The translations under genes and the position numbers were made by a program. Shown piece after piece: positions 1 to 10,368 of a stretch of DNA of 64,000 nt; position 1 is the first letter of the stretch; every line of letters starts with the position of its first letter. Location of the stretch: the NCBI RefSeq assembly GCF_017352135.1, contig NZ_CP071454.1, positions 496,001 to 560,000 of the forward strand, given 5' to 3'. The stretch comes from Rhizobium lentis. GTDB taxonomy: Bacteria > Pseudomonadota > Alphaproteobacteria > Rhizobiales > Rhizobiaceae. A model generated the notes under the pieces. It worked only from the letters and a program-made list of their open reading frames with translations. It had not been told where the DNA came from and did no database searches.

Positions 1-258
1 CTTGACGGAAAGCAGGGTGCAGCAGGCGGCCGGCAGCATGTTGACGTCAGAACAGACGATGACGGCACTCTGCTGCAAAATCCGGCCTCCCGAAGCGGCA
101 ATTGAACTTGATGCCGGATATCTAGTTGGTTTGGTGTCCGCCCGCAACTACAGACCGCCCATCCCACCGGCACTCGCCCTCACGTTTTGAATCGGAATTC
201 AACGACTTGCGAGGCAAAGCGGATTCAGATGCGGAGCATGTTGAATCGAAACGTGAAC

Positions 259-324
259 TTAGAGCCCCTGCAGTTTCTGCTGGGCAATCGCGACCATCCT
301 GTGCGTATCGAGCAACACACCCAC
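259..324 (-). pseudogene. Remnant of a PIN-domain (VapC-type) toxin
   Basis: Directly downstream of the antitoxin remnant, a 21-codon frame starts at a GTG and reads GVLLDTH, then RMVAIAQQKLQGL and stop. The first part looks like the beginning of PIN toxins (LLDTH, carrying the first acidic residue). The second resembles the later DRMLIAQA block of the same fold, as if the roughly 80 residues between were deleted. A normal VapC is about 125-135 aa, so no active nuclease can be made. The assignment is inferred from two short motifs plus position and is tentative. Bases 1-258 beyond it show no gene I can support. Confidence 0.45.
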
Positions 325-328
325 ATAG

Positions 329-588
329 TCACGGCAGTGGCTTGAGAAGGAAATCTTTCGGCAAAGGATCGTCGAAGTCATCGGCGATATACATCTCCGT
401 CCTCTTGATCCCCTTGGAACGAAGATAGGCCTCGCCGGCCTCCAGATTCAAACCACCGCGTTTCTGATGCGGCACGAGATCGAATACCGGCCGGCCGTTC
501 CGCGTCACGACAACGGTCTCGCCTCCCTGATCTCGCGGGCGAGCTCGGTCAGGTGTTTTTTTGCATCGCGGATCGAGACGGTCTTCAT
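329..588 (-). pseudogene. Frameshifted Phd/YefM-family antitoxin
   Basis: From the ATG at 588 the reading begins MKTVSIRDAKKHLTELAREI, a typical Phd/YefM DNA-binding N-terminus. It leaves frame near 521-527 and soon meets a TGA. The remainder, GGETVVVTRNGRPVFDLVP through DDFDDPLPKDFLLKPLP, continues in another frame to the stop at 329. One extra G in the GGGAGGCG run would restore an 86-residue antitoxin of normal length. The acidic C-terminus, which normally wraps the toxin, is intact, and a PIN toxin fragment follows immediately. Either the module is dead or there is a single-base sequencing error. Confidence 0.75.
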
Positions 589-689
589 GAAATTCGATGT
601 AGCCACATGCCGCTACACCATCAACATCACAACAAATAAAAAGGCCCGCCGTCACCGGCAGGCCTTCGATCAATACAATCGCAGTCCGC

Positions 690-2282
<1,593 letters not shown>

Positions 2283-3914
2283 ATGACTGATATCCCGGAA
2301 TTGAATCAAGCCGAAGGCCAGCAATTAGAGCCGCAGACGACCCGCCGAAGTATAGCTGTTCGCAGCTACCTGAACCTCGATACGGCGATCCTGCTGGGGA
2401 TCCTGCTTATCGCGATCGTCTTCAGGTTCTACAAGATCACCTTGCCGCTGGTCGACGGCTTCAGCTGGCGTGAGACCAGCACCGCAATGATGGCCGACAA
2501 TTTCCAGCAGCGCAGCTGGAACATCTTTTTTCCGGAGGTCAGCTGGACCGGGCCTGGGCCCAGTTATCAGGGCCGCGAATTCCAGATCGTCAGCTATCTC
2601 ACAGCCCTGCTCTATCAGCTCTTCGGCTGGCACGACTGGTTCGGCCGCGTGGTTGCGGCCTTCTTCGGACTGGTGACGTTGTTTTCACTGCACCGGCTGA
2701 CGGCGCTATGCTGGGGCGAGATGCACGCTCATGCAGCGGCACTGGCCTACGCGCTGATGCCGGCGGCGATCATGATCGACAGCTCGTTTCTTCCCGATCC
2801 CGCAATGCTGGCCTTGGTGACACTTGGGGTCTGGCTGTTCGTCAAATACTGGGCCGGCGGAAGCCGCTGGCTCTTGCCGCTGGCTACGGTCAGCTTCACG
2901 CTCGGCGCGCTGTCAAAGCCGCCAGGCCTCGCCGCCGGCGCCGTCATCTTCTATCTGATGATCTGTTGGATCCTGGAGAAGAGGTGGAAGCATGCGACCT
3001 CAGTCTTACTGTCAGGGCTTTTGAGCCTGGCCGTCATCGGCGCATATTTCGGCTGGGCGATTTATCTCGGCCGCAGCTATCCGCCGTTTCACGTCGCCGG
3101 CAGCGGCGGCTATATCTGGGATTACGGCTTCTGGGCATACGTCAAGGACAGGTTCTACTTCAATTCAGCATGGAATACCTCGGTCTTGTGGTTCTACGGC
3201 TATCCGTTCCTCATGCTGCTCGCGGTCGGTTTGTGGATGCCGCCGAGAACCGCTCAAGATCCGAAACAACGCATCCTTTCCGCCATTCCCTTTGTGTGGC
3301 TGGTTGCTGCCATGATCATCTATCTGGCGGCGGCGGGCGAGATCACCAGCAATGTGTGGAACTTCCACATCTTCCATGTGCCGGCCGCAATGTTCTGCGG
3401 CCGCGGCGCGCTTCTGCTGGCAACGCTCGCATCGGGAACCGCTCTGACGCCGGCGGTCGTGCTTCGCGCGATATGCATCGTGGCCGTCACCCTTTCCTGG
3501 TCGACCCTTCCCCTCGTCAGGACGATGAAGAAGCCGATTGCCATGAAGGGCAAGCTGCTGGGCGAGGAAATGGCGCGGTTAGCGCAACCAGGCGACCTCG
3601 TGGTCGCTATCGCGCCCGAGGTCGGCGATCCCGTAGCAGTCTATTATAGCAGGGCGCGCGGATGGGTGTTCCCGCCTGGCGGAGGGGATTCCGAATGGTC
3701 GAAATTCGTCGCGGACGACGCCACTGCGATCGCGCAGCTCGAGGAACTGCGCGCGCAGGGCGCGGATCTGTTCGGCGTGGCCAAGAACGCCACCGACAAA
3801 CAGGATCTGCTGTTCGTCGAGCATCATGATGGGGTCATCGACCATCTGGACAGGACCGCAACCAAACTTGTGGATTCGGATGATTTGCTGGTCTACAGGA
3901 TCACCCGTCCCTGA
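2283..3914 (+). CDS. Multi-pass membrane glycosyltransferase, GT39/ArnT-like
   Basis: A protein of about 543 residues with roughly ten hydrophobic segments in the N-terminal 420 residues and a soluble C-terminal domain of about 110 residues. The first predicted periplasmic loop after TM1 carries an Asp and Glu set (VDGFSWRETS, then YQGREFQ), as in dolichyl-/undecaprenyl-phosphate-sugar mannosyltransferase (PMT/ArnT) enzymes. The likely role is transfer of a sugar from a lipid carrier to an envelope acceptor on the periplasmic side; donor and acceptor cannot be told. The ATG at 2283 gives MTDIPELN; the GTG at 2187 and ATG at 2271 are in-frame alternatives. It stands alone, 180 bases before the VIT/VWA gene. 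Confidence 0.65.
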   Translation: MTDIPELNQAEGQQLEPQTTRRSIAVRSYLNLDTAILLGILLIAIVFRFYKITLPLVDGFSWRETSTAMMADNFQQRSWNIFFPEVSWTGPGPSYQGREFQIVSYLTALLYQLFGWHDWFGRVVAAFFGLVTLFSLHRLTALCWGEMHAHAAALAYALMPAAIMIDSSFLPDPAMLALVTLGVWLFVKYWAGGSRWLLPLATVSFTLGALSKPPGLAAGAVIFYLMICWILEKRWKHATSVLLSGLLSLAVIGAYFGWAIYLGRSYPPFHVAGSGGYIWDYGFWAYVKDRFYFNSAWNTSVLWFYGYPFLMLLAVGLWMPPRTAQDPKQRILSAIPFVWLVAAMIIYLAAAGEITSNVWNFHIFHVPAAMFCGRGALLLATLASGTALTPAVVLRAICIVAVTLSWSTLPLVRTMKKPIAMKGKLLGEEMARLAQPGDLVVAIAPEVGDPVAVYYSRARGWVFPPGGGDSEWSKFVADDATAIAQLEELRAQGADLFGVAKNATDKQDLLFVEHHDGVIDHLDRTATKLVDSDDLLVYRITRP

Positions 3915-4093
3915 GCCGACGATCACGCGTTTTCGTCACCTATATCTTTTAAAATCAGACAGATCGTCGGATTTCGTCATCGCCACGAATAAGCCGCAAC
4001 AAATGCCGCACGCCGCCTTAATTCGGTCGCGAGCGCGCCGAGATCGAAGCCGCATCATTCCCTCATCCAAAATTGGTTATTGAGGGTAGGCCA

Positions 4094-6454
4094 ATGTTTC
4101 TGGAAGATGAGTTCGCCATCGGCCGCATACGCATGCGCCGGATCTCCATTTCATTCCTTGTTGCTATCACCGCCTTGGTCGCCTGCATCGCCGCGATGTT
4201 CGGGCTTGCCTCCGCCGCTCGCGCCGAGACGGCGCAGGCATCCAGCCAGCTCGCGGCCCTTGTCCGGCCGAACGACGTGAACAGCGGCTCACTGCTCTTT
4301 CCGTCGAAGGAGCCGGGCTTCTTTGTCGAAGCGCCGCGGGTGAAATCCGATGTCGCAGTCGGTGTCTCCGGTCCGATCGCCAGGGTGAAGGTGACGCAGC
4401 GCTTCCGCAACCCGAGCCAGGGCTGGGTCGAGGGCACCTACGTCTTCCCGCTGCCGGACAATTCCGCCGTCGATATGCTGAAGATGCAGATCGGCAAGCG
4501 CTTCATCGAAGGCCAGATCAAGCCGCGCCAGCAAGCCCGCGAGATTTACGAGCAGGCCAAGGCCGAGGGCAAGAGGACCGCACTTCTTGAACAGCAGCGA
4601 CCGAACATCTTCACCAACCAGGTCGCCAATGTCGGCCCCGGCGAAGAAATCGTCGTGCAGATCGAATATCAGCAGACGGTCCGCCAATCGGGCGGCGAAT
4701 TCTTGCTGCGCTTCCCGATGGTCGTCGCGCCGCGCTACAATCCGGCGCCGATCGTCCAGACCGTCGAATTCAACAACGGCGCCGGTTTCGCGAAACCGCG
4801 CGACCCGGTGGAGAATCGGGAGAAGATCGAAGCCCCGGTGCTCAATCCCAGCGAAAACGCCAGGATCAATCCGGTCTCCCTGACCGTCGACCTCAAGGCC
4901 GGCTTCCCGCTCGGCGACGTCAGATCCTCCTTCCACGACATCGATATCCGGCAGGACGGCGAGCAGGCGAGGACGATCAGCCTGAAGGGAGATGCAGTTC
5001 CCGCAGACAAGGATTTCGAGCTCACCTGGAAGGCCGTTGCCGGCAAGACGCCGAGCGCCGGCCTCTTCCGCGAGGTGATTGATGGTAAGACCTATCTTCT
5101 CGCCTTCGTCACCCCGCCCACGGCGCCCGATGCCGCAGCCCCGCCAAAACGCGAGGTGATCTTCGTCATCGACAATTCCGGCTCCATGTCCGGCCAGTCG
5201 ATCGAGCAGGCAAGACAGAGCCTGGCGCTTGCCATCTCCAGACTGAACCCGGACGACCGCTTCAACGTCATCCGTTTCGACGATACGATGACCGATTATT
5301 TCAAGGGCCTCGTCGCCGCCACGCCCGATAATCGCGAAAAGGCCATCGCTTATGTCAGAGGCCTGACCGCCGACGGCGGCACCGAAATGCTGCCCGCCCT
5401 CGAAGAGGCGTTGCGCAACCAGGGCCCGGTCGCAAGTGGCGCGCTGCGCCAGGTTGTGTTCCTGACGGATGGCGCGATCGGCAATGAACAGCAGCTGTTC
5501 CAGGAAATCACCGAAAACCGCGGCGATGCCCGCGTCTTCACCGTCGGCATCGGCTCGGCGCCGAACACCTATTTCATGACCAAGGCCGCCGAGATCGGCC
5601 GCGGAACATTCACCCAGATCGGCTCGACCGACCAGGTGGCAAGCCGCATGGGCGAGCTCTTCGCCAAGCTGCAGAACCCCGCCATGACCGATATCGCCGC
5701 AAATTTCGAAGGCATCGCGGCCGAGGATATCACGCCGAACCCAATGCCCGATCTCTATAGCGGCGAACCTGTCGTGCTGACGGCGGAACTGCCGCAGGAC
5801 AAGCCTGCCGGCAAGTTGCAGATCGTCGGCAAGACCGGCGATCAGCCCTGGCGCGTCGAGATGGCTATCGCCAATGCCGCCGACGGCAGCGGCATTTCCA
5901 AGCTATGGGCGCGGCGCAAGATCGACGATTTCGAAGCCCGCGCCTATGAACGCCATGATCCTGCGGCACTCGACAAGGACATTGAGGCGGTCGCGCTCGC
6001 CCACCACCTCGTCTCGCGCGTCACCAGTCTTGTCGCCGTCGACGTCACGCCGTCGCGACCGGAAAACGAGGCGCTCGGCTCGGCGAAGCTACCGCTCAAC
6101 CTGCCGGAGGGCTGGGATTTCGCGAAGGTCTTCGGCGAAAATGCTGTTCCGCCTGGCGGCGCAGAGCGCCACGGCGCAGCCACGCCTGGTGGGAGCGCGA
6201 AACCGGAACAGGCCGCAGCGGCAACGCCGGAGATCGCGAACATGATCGCCGCGGCGCCGACGGCGAAAGCCGCCACGCTGATCGCGCAGAAGAGCGCGAC
6301 CGTGAACCTGCCGCAGACGGCGACCCGCGCCGACGAGCAGATCATGCGCGGGCTCACCATGCTGCTCCTGGCGCTGGCGGCCGCAAGCGGACTCGCCGTC
6401 TGGCGTCGCCGCCTCAAGGGCCTCATGACTGGAGCCAAGCGCAATGGCCTCTAG
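4094..6454 (+). CDS. VIT/VWA-domain surface protein with C-terminal sortase signal
   Basis: A 786-residue exported protein. A basic stretch (RMRRIS) and a hydrophobic segment ending in AARAE form a signal peptide or anchor. A VIT domain follows (about residues 75-200), then a VWA domain with the metal-ion site D360-x-S-x-S (DNSGSMSG). Near the C-terminus LPQTAT begins at residue 739, then a hydrophobic helix and a basic tail (WRRRLKG, AKRNGL): a complete LPxTx cell-wall-type sorting signal. This matches the proteobacterial sortase target family (TIGR03788). The adjacent sortase overlaps it by 11 bases. I chose the ATG at 4094 because GAGGGTAGG lies just upstream; a TTG at 4073 is in frame but lacks such a site. 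Its ligand is unknown. Confidence 0.88.
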   Translation: MFLEDEFAIGRIRMRRISISFLVAITALVACIAAMFGLASAARAETAQASSQLAALVRPNDVNSGSLLFPSKEPGFFVEAPRVKSDVAVGVSGPIARVKVTQRFRNPSQGWVEGTYVFPLPDNSAVDMLKMQIGKRFIEGQIKPRQQAREIYEQAKAEGKRTALLEQQRPNIFTNQVANVGPGEEIVVQIEYQQTVRQSGGEFLLRFPMVVAPRYNPAPIVQTVEFNNGAGFAKPRDPVENREKIEAPVLNPSENARINPVSLTVDLKAGFPLGDVRSSFHDIDIRQDGEQARTISLKGDAVPADKDFELTWKAVAGKTPSAGLFREVIDGKTYLLAFVTPPTAPDAAAPPKREVIFVIDNSGSMSGQSIEQARQSLALAISRLNPDDRFNVIRFDDTMTDYFKGLVAATPDNREKAIAYVRGLTADGGTEMLPALEEALRNQGPVASGALRQVVFLTDGAIGNEQQLFQEITENRGDARVFTVGIGSAPNTYFMTKAAEIGRGTFTQIGSTDQVASRMGELFAKLQNPAMTDIAANFEGIAAEDITPNPMPDLYSGEPVVLTAELPQDKPAGKLQIVGKTGDQPWRVEMAIANAADGSGISKLWARRKIDDFEARAYERHDPAALDKDIEAVALAHHLVSRVTSLVAVDVTPSRPENEALGSAKLPLNLPEGWDFAKVFGENAVPPGGAERHGAATPGGSAKPEQAAAATPEIANMIAAAPTAKAATLIAQKSATVNLPQTATRADEQIMRGLTMLLLALAAASGLAVWRRRLKGLMTGAKRNGL

Positions 6455-7217
6455 CCTCTCCGGCAACCAGATCGAGGAGGCGGCTGAATTCGAGCCGCTT
6501 CCGACCTATCTGGAGCTCGCCATGGCCGCCGCCACGGCCCACGACATGCCGAAGGCGCGTGGGAAGAAAGGTTTCTTCCTCTGGCGCCTTTCGCCGATCG
6601 AAAAAGGGGTTGCATTCGCCATATCAGCTCTTGCCCTCTACGGTCTGGCGCTGATCGGCGACGGCTTCCTGCTGAAGGCGAAGGCGGAAGTCTCGCAGGT
6701 GCTGCTGAAGCGCGCCTTTGCCGCCGAATTGAGCGGCAGGGAAGCGAAACCATGGCCCTGGGCCGATTTCACCACCGAAGCCAAAGTGCGCGCGCCGCGC
6801 CTCGGCAAGGAGGCGATCGTGCTCTCCGGCGCCTCCGGCGAGGCGCTCGCCTTCGGTCCGGCTTGGCTCGCCAACACACCGCAGCCGGGAGAGCAAGGCA
6901 CGTCCGTCATCGCCGCCCATCGCGACACGCATTTCCGCTGGCTGCAATATGTAAAGCCGGGCGACACGATCGAAGTCACCCGCCGTGACGGCAAATTATT
7001 GACCTTCAAGGCCGGCGAGGGCCGGATCGCCGCCTGGGATGCGAGCGGCATCGACCCCGCCTCGGATGGCCGCCGACTCGTGCTGACCACCTGCTGGCCC
7101 TTCGATGCGACCGAACGCGGGCCGCTGCGCTACATCCTCGAGGCGGAACTGGTGGACGATGAGGCGACCGGCTCCGTTCAAGCGCCGAACACAAAGCCGT
7201 TATTGAAGGGCGAATAA
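6444..7217 (+). CDS. Gram-negative (class GN) sortase
   Basis: A 257-residue membrane-anchored transpeptidase with one TM segment near residues 55-72. The catalytic set is visible: H159 in AAHRDTH, C217 in LVLTTCWPFD and R229 in GPLRY. The TTC-x-PFD form of the active site is typical of the class GN sortases (TIGR03784) found beside VIT/VWA targets. Its start lies inside the last codons of the target gene, so the two are likely translationally coupled and made in proportion. By analogy it cleaves LPQTAT between T and A, but which nucleophile accepts the product in a Gram-negative envelope is not known. The N-terminal 45 residues are a cytoplasmic extension. Confidence 0.88.
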   Translation: MASSLSGNQIEEAAEFEPLPTYLELAMAAATAHDMPKARGKKGFFLWRLSPIEKGVAFAISALALYGLALIGDGFLLKAKAEVSQVLLKRAFAAELSGREAKPWPWADFTTEAKVRAPRLGKEAIVLSGASGEALAFGPAWLANTPQPGEQGTSVIAAHRDTHFRWLQYVKPGDTIEVTRRDGKLLTFKAGEGRIAAWDASGIDPASDGRRLVLTTCWPFDATERGPLRYILEAELVDDEATGSVQAPNTKPLLKGE

Positions 7218-7276
7218 GGCTTGAAGCCGCCCCCTGCCCGCTCCACGTTCAGCATGAAAAGACGACGGGAGCAAAG

Positions 7277-8419
7277 ATGAAGAGAATATCCGCCTTGCAT
7301 TTCGCGGCGGCGCTGGTTCTGGTCAGCGCCATATCGGCCAACGCGGCAGATACCGTGAACACGCAAGGCCCAACCGTCCGTGTCGAAAAACTGGCCGATG
7401 GCCTCGAACATCCCTGGGCGGTCGAGGCATTGCCCGACGGCGCCTATCTTGTCACCGAGCGGCCCGGCCGCATGCGCATTATCCGCGACGGCAAACTGTC
7501 CGATCCGCTCGGGAACGTGCCCAAGGTCAGTGCCCGCGGCCAGGGCGGCCTCCTGGACTTGGCGCTCGCCCCGGATTTTGCCACGAGCAGAAAACTCTAT
7601 TTCACCGCCGCCATCGCCAATGCTCAGGGCTCCGGCACCGCAGCCTTCAGCGCGACGCTTTCCGCCGACGAAAAGACGCTCGAGGCCGTGAAGCCTGTCT
7701 TTACCATGCGGCGTTTCACATCAACCAACATGCATTATGGCTCGCGCATCGCCATCGCCCGTGATGGCACGCTGTTCATCAGCGTCGGCGACCGCGGTGA
7801 CCGCGAGCGTTCGCAGGACTGGCAGGACAATGCCGGCGCGATCATCCACATCAATGCCGACGGCAGTATTCCCTCTGACAATCCGTTCAAGGGCGGCGGC
7901 AAGGCGTTGCCGGAGATCTGGTCGAAAGGCCACCGCAACCCCCAGGGCATCACCTTCGATGCCAAGGACGGCAAGCTCTACACCGTCGAACACGGCGCGC
8001 GCGGCGGCGACGAGATCAATCAGCCCGAAGCCGGCAAGAACTACGGCTGGCCGATCATCACCTATGGCCGCGACTATTCGGGCGCCGAGATCGGCGAAGG
8101 CACCGCTAAGGAAGGACTGGAGCAGCCGCTGCAGTATTGGGACCCGTCGATTGCGCCCGGCGCGCTCGCCGTCTATCGCGGCGCCATGTTCCCGGAATGG
8201 GACGGCGACTTCCTCGTCGCGGCCCTGAAATTCCAGCTGCTCTCGCGCATGCAGCGTGATGAGAGCGGCGCCTTCGTCGCCGAGGAACGCCTGTTCGAAG
8301 GGGAATATGGGCGCCTGCGCGACGTCGTCGTGGCACCCGATGGCGCACTGCTGATGGTGACGGACGAGGATGACGGCGCACTGCTCAGAGTCTCGCGGGC
8401 GCAAGCCAACAATGGTTGA
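7277..8419 (+). CDS. PQQ-dependent aldose sugar dehydrogenase (YliI-type, soluble)
   Basis: A 380-residue periplasmic beta-propeller. The first 23 residues form a signal peptide (ALVLVSAISANA). The body carries the family signatures LADGLEHPWAVEALPDG at the start, NMHYGSRIA, GDRGDR, GHRNPQG and EHGARGGDEIN, which in the YliI/soluble glucose dehydrogenase family build the PQQ and calcium site and supply the catalytic histidine. It would oxidise aldoses in the periplasm and pass electrons to the respiratory chain. It begins 59 bases after the sortase gene in the same direction and could share its transcript, although no functional link is evident. Confidence 0.82.
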   Translation: MKRISALHFAAALVLVSAISANAADTVNTQGPTVRVEKLADGLEHPWAVEALPDGAYLVTERPGRMRIIRDGKLSDPLGNVPKVSARGQGGLLDLALAPDFATSRKLYFTAAIANAQGSGTAAFSATLSADEKTLEAVKPVFTMRRFTSTNMHYGSRIAIARDGTLFISVGDRGDRERSQDWQDNAGAIIHINADGSIPSDNPFKGGGKALPEIWSKGHRNPQGITFDAKDGKLYTVEHGARGGDEINQPEAGKNYGWPIITYGRDYSGAEIGEGTAKEGLEQPLQYWDPSIAPGALAVYRGAMFPEWDGDFLVAALKFQLLSRMQRDESGAFVAEERLFEGEYGRLRDVVVAPDGALLMVTDEDDGALLRVSRAQANNG

Positions 8420-8423
8420 GCGG

Positions 8424-8891
8424 TCACAACGCGCCGCGCAATTCCTTGCGAATGACGAATTTCAGCCCGGACCAGATCTCGTCGACTGCACAGACCTTGA
8501 TGTCGACCAGACCGATAGGCAGTAGGATTTCCCGCAGCACGTCTTCGGTGATATCGGTCGGCACGCGTGAACTCTTCTTCGGCCAGGAGATCCAGATCAT
8601 GCCGTCGGGCTTCAGAGCACGGAAAAGCGTGGGCCCGGCTGCTTCCAGGACCCTGCGCTCAGCCACAAAGAAATGCACATAGTCGAAGGCCCGCAGCGTC
8701 TCGGGAAGCACGCGGACGACCGAGGCAAAACCGTCGAAACCATTGATGTCTTTGATCGTTTCGGGAACACCGAGAAGAGCGGCAGCCTGCCCCTGCGCAA
8801 GCCCGAGCTTCCTGGCGAGCGGCGTACCGGAATAGCCTGCCGTGACCGGTGCCTCCGTGTTGCTGGCCGGCTGCTGCTTTTCGCGTTGCAT
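8424..8891 (-). CDS. DUF3052 domain protein
   Basis: A 155-residue cytoplasmic protein with the core YSGTPLARKLGL, then FDYVHFFVAERRVLE, and DGMIWISWPKKSS, as in DUF3052 proteins of proteobacteria and actinobacteria. The fold resembles the C-terminal half of a methyltransferase, but I see no SAM-binding motif, so no activity is proposed. The ATG at 8891 is preceded by GAGGG at good spacing. It is convergent with the sugar dehydrogenase (4 bases apart) and divergent from the EamA transporter. Confidence 0.7.
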   Translation of the reverse strand: MQREKQQPASNTEAPVTAGYSGTPLARKLGLAQGQAAALLGVPETIKDINGFDGFASVVRVLPETLRAFDYVHFFVAERRVLEAAGPTLFRALKPDGMIWISWPKKSSRVPTDITEDVLREILLPIGLVDIKVCAVDEIWSGLKFVIRKELRGAL

Positions 8892-8990
8892 GCCCTCGAC
8901 TCCATCATCAGGCGCCAAGTCTTCGCCCTTGCTTACAGGAAACGCAACTGCTAACCGCTTGGACAATCTCCCTTCTCCTTTGAGGACGAC

Positions 8991-9902
8991 ATGACACGCA
9001 TTCAGGCGAACCTCCTCCTGTTGCTTGCAGCCGCCATTTGGGGCGGCGGCTTCGTCGCCCAGTCGACCGCGATGAAGGCGATCGGCCCCTTCTGGTTCAT
9101 CGCCTTGCGTTTTGCCGTCGCCGCATTGGCCGTGCTGCCTTTCGTTCTTTTGGAAGCGCGTAAACCGAGAGAGAAGACGAGCGTCCGCCATGCGAAGTTT
9201 TACATCCTCACCGGTCTTGCCCTTTTCGGTGGCGCGGCCACCCAGCAGATCGGCCTGCAGACGACAACGGTGACGAACTCCAGCTTCATCACCGGCCTCT
9301 ATGTCGTCTTCGTGCCTGTTATCGCCGTTTTCTTCCTGCGTCGTGCCCCGCATTGGATCATCTGGCCGGGCGCGCTGATGGCGCTCGCCGGCATCTATCT
9401 CCTGTCCGGCGGCCATCTCTCGGCGCTCACATCAGGCGATCTGCTGACCGTCGTCTGCGCCGTCTTCTGGGCGATCCAGATTACCCTTGCCGGCACGACA
9501 GTTTCCAAGACTGGAAGGCCACTCGCCCTGTCGGCCACGCAATTTTCCGTCACCGCGGTCTGCGCGCTCGCCATTGCCGCGGCCGTCGAACCGATCAGTT
9601 TTTCGGCAATATGGGCCGCAGCACCTGAAATCCTCTACGTCGGCATCTTCTCGTCGGGGCTGGCCTTCGTGCTGCAGGTGATCGCCCAGCGCTATACGAC
9701 GCCCTCCCAGGCGGCGATCTTCCTCTCTTCGGAAGCACTCTTCGGCGCGTCGCTTGCAGCCGTGCTCCTCGGTGAGTCGATGCCGGCGACGGGATATACA
9801 GGTTGTGCGCTAATGTTTACCGCTATGCTTGTAGTCGAACTCGTGCCTGGATTCGCCCGCCGCCGCTGCCCCCGGCCTGAACACGCGTCCAAATATGGGT
9901 GA
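8991..9902 (+). CDS. EamA-family (DMT superfamily) exporter
   Basis: A 303-residue inner membrane protein with ten predicted TM helices in two EamA repeats (about residues 5-140 and 145-285). The first repeat opens with AAAIWGGGFVAQ and the second ends with SSEALFGASLAAVLLGE, both standard for the family. Members export amino acids, metabolites or drugs; substrate specificity cannot be read from sequence. It stands alone, followed by an untranslated stretch before cspA. Confidence 0.85.
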   Translation: MTRIQANLLLLLAAAIWGGGFVAQSTAMKAIGPFWFIALRFAVAALAVLPFVLLEARKPREKTSVRHAKFYILTGLALFGGAATQQIGLQTTTVTNSSFITGLYVVFVPVIAVFFLRRAPHWIIWPGALMALAGIYLLSGGHLSALTSGDLLTVVCAVFWAIQITLAGTTVSKTGRPLALSATQFSVTAVCALAIAAAVEPISFSAIWAAAPEILYVGIFSSGLAFVLQVIAQRYTTPSQAAIFLSSEALFGASLAAVLLGESMPATGYTGCALMFTAMLVVELVPGFARRRCPRPEHASKYG

Positions 9903-10320
9903 ATGCCGGATTCTAAAAAAAAATTAGGGAACCCGGAAAGCCCGTTTACGTTGCATTTTTGGGAAAATCTGCTCGCAACTTAGATTGCAGACGATATAAA
10001 ACGTTAATCATTCGCCATTCGCGAAGGAAATTTTGCGTTTTTGCGCCAAATCGGATAGCGGCGAAAGTGTGCCCGGAAGGACACGTTAAAAAACTTTTGC
10101 TTGCCAAAATCCCCTAAACGCAGCACTCTCGGCGCGTTCGGGCATTTTGCGAGCATGGGAAGTCCTTAAGTATTTGCGCGCCGGGAACGCTAATATTCCG
10201 GTCAGCCGGTTCCAAATAAGGCAGGCGAAAGTCCTGCTTGGAAAAGGCCGAGGTAGAGGGGACCTTTTTCTCACATTTCAAGACTTGCCTGCCAACACCT
10301 CCCGCAAGGAGGCAAATGCT
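9903..10320 (+). promoter_or_regulatory. Upstream/leader region of cspA with alternative hairpins
   Basis: About 420 bases without a supported gene. The start is AT-rich and holds no clear terminator for the EamA gene. At the 3' end, CCTCC (10298-10302) can pair with GGAGG (10308-10312) across a CGCAA loop. TTGCCT (10285-10290) can instead pair with AGGCAA (10310-10315). The two structures share bases and exclude each other, and both would mask a strong Shine-Dalgarno site. Long switching leaders are established for cold-shock mRNAs in enterobacteria; the claim for this gene is inference. Confidence 0.4.
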
Positions 10321-10365
10321 ATGATGCTGCCCGTGTGGATGGCGGGCAGAGAGAAAAGGACCTGA
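10321..10365 (+). CDS. Possible 14-residue leader peptide upstream of cspA
   Basis: AAGGAGG at 10306-10312 is followed eight bases later by ATGATG, opening a frame for MMLPVWMAGREKRT that stops at a TGA three bases before the cspA start codon. The ribosome site is stronger than the one cspA itself has (AAGGA at 10356-10360). Translation of the peptide could therefore deliver ribosomes to cspA or melt the local RNA. It may be chance: I know of no conserved homologue. Confidence 0.3.
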   Translation: MMLPVWMAGREKRT

Positions 10366-10368
10366 CGC

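Noticed and set aside
1..258. Two open frames on the + strand (2-190 and 126-428).
   Set aside because: No recognisable domain, no ribosome site, and the second runs antisense through the toxin-antitoxin relic.
4063..4437. A frame antisense to the start of the VIT/VWA gene.
   Set aside because: The + strand has a signal peptide and VIT domain in this stretch; nothing is recognisable in the antisense translation.
10147..10365. A 72-codon frame covering the cspA leader.
   Set aside because: No ribosome site or conserved pattern for the long form; only the final 14 codons after the strong ribosome site were kept as a tentative leader peptide.
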